A DNA stretch of 64,000 nucleotides from [Haemophilus] felis (GTDB taxonomy: Bacteria > Pseudomonadota > Gammaproteobacteria > Enterobacterales > Pasteurellaceae). The notes beneath the pieces were generated by a model that worked only from the letters and a program-made list of their open reading frames with translations, searched no databases and was not told the DNA's origin. Each line of letters opens with the position of its first letter. Position 1 is the stretch's first letter. Positions 27,467-36,400 of this stretch are shown piece after piece. A program made the position numbers and the translations under genes. The stretch covers positions 1 through 64,000 of the forward strand of contig MUYB01000030.1 of NCBI GenBank assembly GCA_002015125.1. The letters are read 5' to 3'.

Positions 27467-30400
27467 ATGAATAAAAATCGTTATAAACTCATTTTTAGCC
27501 AAATTAAAGGCTGTTTAGTACCAGTTTCAGAATGCATTAATTCTGCTATGAGCAACGGTTCAACCGATAACCGCCCTCGCCTTCAAGTTGAAGAAAAACC
27601 GAATTTATCAACACAATATGCACTCTCTTCTCTTTCGTTATTGGTCAAAAGCACATTCAATCCGCTCACTTCTGCCATGCACCTCAAGTTAGGAGGCATT
27701 TCTATTTTATGCTTGAGCCTGATTTCAACCCCATTGGCAATCGCTAACGCAGAGAGGGAAAACGCAGTTGAAGAAAGACAACCACAATTGTTAGACATCA
27801 ATAATAACGATGAACACATTAAACTCTCCAATGTCAATAACACTAACACACATAACACCAAACTACATAAAACGGAAAACAACGTTATTGTTATTGACAT
27901 TGCCACGCCCACCACAGAAAAACAGATTTCAGATAATCGATTTGAAAAATTGAATATTCCGAAAGGAGCGGTGTTTAACAACAGCAAAAAACAAGATCGC
28001 TCCCAATTAGTCGGGTATTTACCTGCCAACCCTAATCTGACCGCTGAGGAAGCGAAAGTGATTTTAAATCAGGTGACAGGCGCAAATCAGAGCCAAATTG
28101 AAGGAGCGTTAGAGGTCTTGGGCAAACGAGCGGATATTGTGATCGCCAACCAAAATGGAATTACTCTTAACGGCGTTAAAACCATTAACGCTAGTCGTTT
28201 TGTGGCAACCACCAGTGGCACTATTAATCCAAACGATATGATGCTGAATGTTACTCAAGGACAGGTAACTATTGGCGTTAATGGCTTTGCGACGGATGGC
28301 TTGCCTTATCTCGACATTATTGCGAAAAAAATTGAACAAAAGCACGTTATTCGCAACCAAGACGCCGACAAAATTGAAACAGAAATTACTTTAGTCGCAG
28401 GTAGCAGCAAATATGATTTAGGCAACCACAAAATTACTGAGCAGGGCAAAACATCAAGCTCGGAAATTGCGATTACAGGTTCTGCCACGGGTGCGATGCA
28501 CGGTAAAAATATTAAATTAATCGTTACCGACAAAGGCGCAGGGGTAAAACACGACGGAATGATTTTATCGGAGTCCGACATTGAAATTGCCTTGCAAAAT
28601 GGTGATGCGGATCTCGGCAACACGGCATATTTCGATCACGAGAAAAAAATCAAAGCGAAACAAAATGTTAAGGTAACTAATGCTAAGCGTACGGTGATTG
28701 GTAATGATGTTGAAGCAAAACAAATCAGTATCAATGCGCAAGATTTGAAAATCAGAGCAAACACTGAGCTGAACGCCCATAACAAAGCGACGCTTGAATC
28801 CCAAAACACCATATCCTTTGAAGAGCAATCAAAACTCCTCTCACCAGAAATTACCGCAAAAGCCACCGCACTTTTAGACAACAAAGGGCGCATTTACGGT
28901 AAGACTGTGAAATTAGAAGCGGAAAGTTTGGTGAATGAAAAGGAAATTATCGCTGAAAAAGAGTTAACCATTGATACACAAGGTAAAGAAATCTCTTTTG
29001 CTAAAGATGAACATAATGTGGCGACCTTGCGCAAAACCAGCCCTAAAATTACCGCTGGCTTTGTCAATAAAGGCATTATCGAAAGTAAAGGCGATGTAAC
29101 GCTTAATTTTAAAGAAACAGCCAGTTTCACCGACAAAAACACTAAGTTCGTCAAAGCTGGAAAACACCTGAAAATCAACGCTAAAAACGTTGAATTGCGT
29201 GATCAAGATATTCAATCAGGTGCCAATATTACCATTGACGCAAAAGAAAGCGTGGTGCAACAAGGCGGCGTGTTAGCCTCAGGTCAAGCCTTATCCATTA
29301 CAGCTCAAAATGGTTCTATTTATAATTTAGGCGGTATTTTCGGCGCAGGAAAATCTTTGCAATTAACGGCGAACTCTAACGGTGAAATGGGCGATATTGT
29401 GAACCAAGAAAATGGGCTATTACATACGCTTGGCACAATGAACCTTAACGCCGATAATCAGCTTTACAACATCGGTAGCATTTACGCAAAAAATAAATTA
29501 TCGGTAACGGCTAACCAGTTGCTTAACGATGTGCGCTTATCAGGCAAAATCAGTTACAACGGTCTTGGCGTTAGCCCTCGCTACGACATTAGCCGCAATG
29601 CGCAGCACGGCTGGCACGTGAATGTGTATCAACTCAATGTCACGCTACAAGAACAGCATAAAGCGGATATTAAAGTAGAAAAAATGGGCGAAATTCGCAG
29701 CGATAGCGATTTTGATTTCCAAGGCAAAAAGAAAAATAATGCAAAAACGCAGTTAATCAATCACGGCTTAATTAATGTGAAAGGCACATTAAAGGTTAAC
29801 GCCGATGAAGTGATCAACCAGATGAAAGGGTTTGAACAAGAGGCTGCTGTGATACTTCACAAGCAAGCTAACATTGTTCTTCGCTATCAACCTCGTGCAC
29901 GTTATATTTGGACACCTCTTGCTGGCAATGCAGAACGCCGTTTTAGCTCGTTAAATGCTTTTTTTGACGCATTATTTGGCTCTTCTACCATTTTAAAATC
30001 TAGTTTCTATTCGGCGGAAAACTTTAGCGCCTACGAGCTGTTAAGACAGGTTAAAAATTCGCCCCTCTTTTCGCAAGCGATGAACAGGGTATTTGGCGCT
30101 GAATGGCATTCTTTATCCTATGAGGATATGAAATCCAAATGGAAAAACTTTAAAGAGCAGCCAGCCAATTTCATTTATTACCCGCAAGAAAAAGCAAAAA
30201 TTTTAGCGGGAAGTTTCACGGGCAGTATCAAAAACCTACAAAATGGTGAACATACGGAGTACGGATCTTTCAATGGCAATATCAATATTGGCAAACATCA
30301 GTTGTCCTTGCCAAGCGTTGAGTTTAAGCCTGAATTTAGCGATGTTGAAAGTCTAAAAGACGAAGCCATTGAGTTAGAAGATATCCTTGCGTTATTGGAC

Positions 30401-33400
30401 ACGCCAAATCTCTTTATTGACAACAGCGTGCAATTTGAAAAAGAACACAAAAATCTTGATAAAGAAGATCTAAACAAGGATTCAGAAAGACCTACACCGC
30501 CAGCCGCTACTGAAAATCAAGGCGGCAACACCTCAGGTAACACCAATAACGAAGAAGGTGAAGAGGAAGACACCAGAGATCCTGATGAAACGCAACCTGA
30601 AGATTACGTTCGCACGGATAAAAATGTGGATTATCTCAACCCTGACGAGTACTTTGAAAATGGCTATCTACTCAACGAATTGCTACAAGAGTTAGGTGAG
30701 CAATCGATACCCCTTGAAAAACCCCTTGATCGTGCTTCCAACTTGGTCACCTTGTCCAATTGGGAAAGAAGTAATGGTAAAGAGCAAGGTGAAATGAGTA
30801 AAAAACTCAAAAAACGCTTTAGGGAAAAACAAAAACAATACAAAGAGGAATTAAAATCCAAGGCAGAGGCGTTAGCGCTAGCAAAAGCCCAGCAACAAGA
30901 AAACCGTCTTGTAGAAAGCAAAAAAGAGGCGCAACGCCAAATGGAAGATAAAGTAGCGAAGCAACAAGAAATTCGCCGTGAAGAAGAACAAGCGGCGGCT
31001 GTTCGTGAAAAAGAAAAACAACTTGAAATCCAAATTCAAGCGGAGGAACGCAAACAACAGGAAGAAAAACGAGTTGCACAAGAAAAACAGCAACAAGAAG
31101 AAAAACGCAAAGCGGAAGAAAAAGTAGCTCAAGCACAATCCGAGCTTGAGCAACAACAAGTTTACGAAGAAGATGTTAAACAAGAGGAAAGCATTGCAAA
31201 AAATAGCTTCTTTAAAGCCCTTGATGCTACACGGCCGAAAGTGGAAACCGATCCGCTCTATCGCACAAAATTAAACTACATTAATCAAGATGAATACGTT
31301 GGGGCGAATTACTTCTTCAACAATGTGAGTGAGCAAAATCCGAACCAAAAAGTAAAAGTGTTGGGAGACAACTATTTTGATCATCAATTGATTACTCGTG
31401 CGATTGAGAAAAAAGCCGATAACCACTTACAACAAAAATATAATTTGACAGATGTGGATTTGGTGAAAAAATTAATGGATAACGCCACGACACAAGCAAA
31501 AACCTTGCACTTGCAATTAGGCGAACGCTTAACCAAAACACAACAAGCACAACTCACGGAAGATATTGTGTGGTATGTGAAAACTAGAGTGAACAATCAG
31601 GATGTTTTCGTGCCACAGGTATATTTCGCCAGCGAAACCCTTGCACAAAACCCAAAAGCACAAGGAACAGGGTTAATTAGTGCAACTGAAATCAAGGTGA
31701 AAAGCGAAAATGTGAACAATACAGGCACGCTCTCGGCGAATAAACTTGATGTGGAGGCAAGCAACAAAATTCGTAACCAAGGCAGCATTGTCAGCACTGA
31801 AGAAACTCGTTTAGTTGGGAAAAAAGGCATTGAGAATTTATCACGCTCTTTTGCCAACAATGAATTGGGTGTGACGGTACAACGTGCTGAAATCAAAACC
31901 GCAGGAAAATTACATCTTGAAACAGATAAGGATTCCAGTATTAATGTGCAAGCCTCTGATATTCAAGCGAAATCTGCTCAAATCAGAACGAAAGAGTTGA
32001 ATCTCAAAAATACTCATAACACTAAACATTCTTACAAAGAATCTTTCACACCAGCTGGATTGGCTTTATATGAATTGGATATCGCAGGACTTAAAGTGCC
32101 ATTTGTTGGGCTTTCTTCTGCTTCCAGTTCTTCTGAACAAAGTAGTGAAGCAATTTCTGTTGGTTCAAAATTAGCTGTGGGTGATCTTCATCTTGAGGTA
32201 GAAAAAGATATTAACCAAATCGGTAGCGAGCTAACAGCCAAACAGATCAGCGGTGTGGTAAAAGGCAACTACAACACACAGGCTGGACAAAATCTTAAAA
32301 ATGTTCAAAAAGAAGAATATTCTACTCAAATCTTCGCTTCTGCACATGCAAGTGGAGGTGGCACTTCCGTGCGTGTGGATTACAACAGTAAAGATGGCGG
32401 TAAGACTTCTGTTGGTGTGCCGACCAACCAAACGGGAGTAGGAGCAGAGGCAGGCATTTCCTTTGAACACAGCAAAGAAAATGAAAGCCTATTAACCCAT
32501 ACCAACAGCGAATTGCAGGTGGAAAGCGGCAAGTTGACGGTACTTGGAAGTGCCGATATTGGTGGTGTTGACATCAACACGAAAACCAGTAGCGATAAAG
32601 GATTTGAATTATCGGCAAATGACATTAAATCCACCAAACAAAAAGATCAATATTCTAAAGAGTCTGAACGCACTTCGTTTAAGATTGGTCCAGAAGTGGA
32701 AGCCCATTCTGCTATTGCCGATCTCGTTAGCCATTTAGCCAAAGAGTATCGCGATGCACAAAATGGTATCAAACAAGATGAAACCGTTGTATTACAACAC
32801 GCTAGCGATATGTTAAATATCATCACTGGTGACTTGGCAGGTTCCTCAGCAAAATTAGCCGTAGAAAGAAATCGAGAAACACAAAGCACCATTGAACGTA
32901 GCGATATCCTAACCCAAATTGGTGGGAATGTGACGCTTTCTGCGACCAACGGTAGCTTAGCGCTCAAAAATGTACGTAGTGATGAAAAAACGAACTTAAC
33001 GCTCAAAGCCAAAGAAGATGTAAATATCTTGGCTGGTGAAAAAACCAAAGAAAGCGTTGAGACCGTTTCAAGACAAAAGTTAGCACATGGCGTGCATGCT
33101 GGTTGTGGTTTAATGTCTGGCACCTGTACCGCTGGCGTTTCTACCTCATTTGAGGGCAACGAAAGTTACACGCATGAAAGAACAACCACGCACAGCAACA
33201 GTCTATTGCAGGGTAGCAATATTAAGATCGAAGCAGGAGGTGATCTCAATTTAGAAAGCTCTAACATTGACGCTGACAAGGTGGATTTAAATGTGAAAGG
33301 CACAACCAATGTCGTGTCGAAACAAGATATACGAAACAAAACCACACAAGGCTTTGATTATAACGTTTCAGCAGGCGTGGCCCTTTCTAGTGCGACCATC

Positions 33401-36400
33401 GCAACACCAACAGGCACGATTGGTGGGGGATATACCAACGAAACAGAAACCGCTCGCACCGTAAACCAACAAGCAGGGATTAAAGCAAAAACGCTCACAG
33501 GACAAGTTCAGGATCTGAATTTGCAAGGTGGTTATGTGGTCAGCACGGATGAAAGCAATCAACTCAAGGTTAAGGGCAATATTACTAGTCAAGCGTTGAG
33601 CGATCAACATGATAAAGACGGCGGTTCTTTCGGCTTATCAGTGGGGATTAGCGAACGAGGTACCAGCTCTTTCAATATTCGTGGCGGTCGTTCAGATCAA
33701 AAACATTATCAGGCTACACAAAAATCCACTCTTTCGGGTGTAGATATCTCCCAAGCGGAAATTGCAGGTAGCGTCAACACAGATTTATCCAAAGCGAAAA
33801 ACGTCACTCGTGATGATACTTACGCAAGTACGCAATTTGGCTTTGAAGTAGGCGACCTTGTGGAACTTGGTCAAAAAGCGAAAAATAAACTTCGCCCTTC
33901 ATCTGAAGTCGATATGCCAAGCACCTCTTCTTTTAGATCTCGATCGCAGAGTGGTGAAGTAGATAGTGCGGATTCTGCTTCGGTGAGAAATCCGATCTAT
34001 GAAAGTGTGGAAACTTTAACGACACCACGCCGTAACGCAAGTGACGTAGAGTTGGTGGATAACCCAATTTATCACACTACCCCTCGCAATAGACAACCGA
34101 CTGATGCATTGCCTGAATTGCCAAATGCGACACTATCGAAACCAAATGCAAATGCGGATGGGGTTTACGCAGAAATTTCAAATGGCGATTACAGCACCGT
34201 AGGAGATCGTAACGCTGATACCAATAGAAGCCGTACAAGACGTGCAACGGACGCCCTACCTGAATTGCCAAATGTGGCACAGCCGAAAGCAAATGCAAGT
34301 GCGGAGGGTGTTTACGCAGAAATTTCAAATGGCGATTACAGCACAGTAGGGGATCGTAACGCAGATACCAACAGAAACCGTGCTAGACGTGCAACGGACG
34401 CCCTACCTGAATTGCCAAATTCGGTACAGCCGAAAGCAAATGCAAGTGCGGAGGGTGTTTACGCAGAAATTTCAAATGGCGATTACAGCACCGTAGGAGA
34501 TCGTAACGCTGATACCAATAGAAGCCGTACAAGACGTGCAACGGACGCATTGCCTGAGTTGCCAAATGTGGCACAGCCGAAAGTAACGAATGATGGCGTT
34601 GATTCAGTGTCTGTGAAAAATCCAATCTATGAAAGTACGGAAACTTTAGCGACACCACGCCGTAACACAAGTGACGTAGAGTTAGTGGATAATCTACTTT
34701 ATGGCACAACCTCTCACAGTAGACAACCGACTGATGCATTGCCTGAATTACCAAATGCGACACTACCGAAACCAAATGCAAATGCGGATGGGGTTTACGC
34801 AGAAATTTCAAACGGCGATTACAGCACAGTAGGAGATCGTAACGCTGATACCAATAGAAGCCGTACAAGACGTGCAACGGACGCCCTACCTGAATTGCCA
34901 GGTTCGGTACAGCCGAAAGCAAATGCAAGTGCGGAGGGTGTTTACGCAGAAATTTCAAATGGCGATTACAGCACAGTAGGGGATCGTAACGCAGATACCA
35001 ACAGAAACCGTGCTAGACGTGCAACGGACGCCCTACCTGAATTGCCAAATTCGGTACAGCCGAAACCAAATGCAAATACGGATGGGGTTTACGCAGAAAT
35101 TTCAAATGGCGATTACAGCACCGTAGGAGATCGTAACGCTGATACCAACAGAAACCGTGCTAGACGTGCAACGGACGCATTGCCTGAGTTGCCAAATGTG
35201 GCACAGCCGAAAGTAACGAATGATGGCGTTGATTCAGTGTCTGTGAAAAATCCAATCTATGAAAGTACGGAGACTTTAACAACACCACGCCGTAACGCAA
35301 GTGGCGTAGAGTTGGTGGATAATCCACTTTATGGCACAACCTCTCACAGTAGACAACCGACTGATGCATTGCCTGAATTACCAAATGCGACACTACCGAA
35401 ACCAAATGCAAATGCGGATGGGGTTTACGCAGAAATTTCAAACGGCGATTACAGCACCGTAGGAGATCGTAACGCTGATACCAATAGAAGCCGTACAAGA
35501 CGTGCAACGGACGCCCTACCTGAATTGCCAAATTCGGTACAGCCGAAAGCAAATGCAAGTGCGGAGGGTGTTTACGCAGAAATTTCAAATGGCGATTACA
35601 GCACAGTAGGGGATCGTAACGCAGATACCAACAGAAACCGTGCTAGACGTGCAACGGACGCATTGCCTGAGTTGCCAAATGTGGCACAGCCGAAAGTAAC
35701 GAATGATGGCGTTGATTCAGTGTCTGTGAAAAATCCAATCTATGAAAGTACGGAGACTTTAACAACACCACACCGTAACGCAAGTGACGTAGAGTTAGTG
35801 GATAATCCACTTTATGGCACAACCTCTCAAAGTAAGACGAATGACATCTACTCAACAATTACGGAAACAACAGGAGCAAAACCAAGAAGCAGACGAGCAA
35901 CAGATAAGTTGCCTGAAGTGCCTGTGACTGCTCAACCAAAAGTAAACACAGTCGATAGTGCAGAGAGAATTTATGAAGAGATTCCTGCAAGCACAAACAA
36001 CAAAGCAAACCGCACATTGCCTGAAATTCCTGATAGTCAAGCTAAGGTGCTGGCGAATAGAAACAATAATAATGGCAACGATAGCAAAGAGAGAGCATCG
36101 AAATCTACCGATGACACTTACTCGACAATTGCAGAAGCGACAAACTCGGCACCTAACGTCAGACGAGAAACGCAAATCCTGTTAACGTCAGACAACGCAG
36201 CAAAAGCACAGCCTGAAGCAAAAGGCACGGACTACGAAGCGCTCGGTGCAAGACCTAAAGTGCGTAAATCAAATGCAGAGGAGCTCTCTGCAAAAGCAAG
36301 TTCATCTGATCCTGATTACGACACCATTCCTGCAACAACGGTGCCATCACCTGTAGCAAAAGTAGACAGCACAGAAACTCGCACGCCAGTAGTAGAAAAA

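Noticed and set aside
33932-35839. Regular direct repeats considered as a CRISPR array
   Set aside because: Units are 147 and 189 bases, in one long open frame, with no short repeat/spacer pattern and no cas genes.
34077-35858. Several minus-strand open frames starting MKFLRKHPPHLHL
   Set aside because: They repeat because they are shadows of the tandem array in the TpsA gene.
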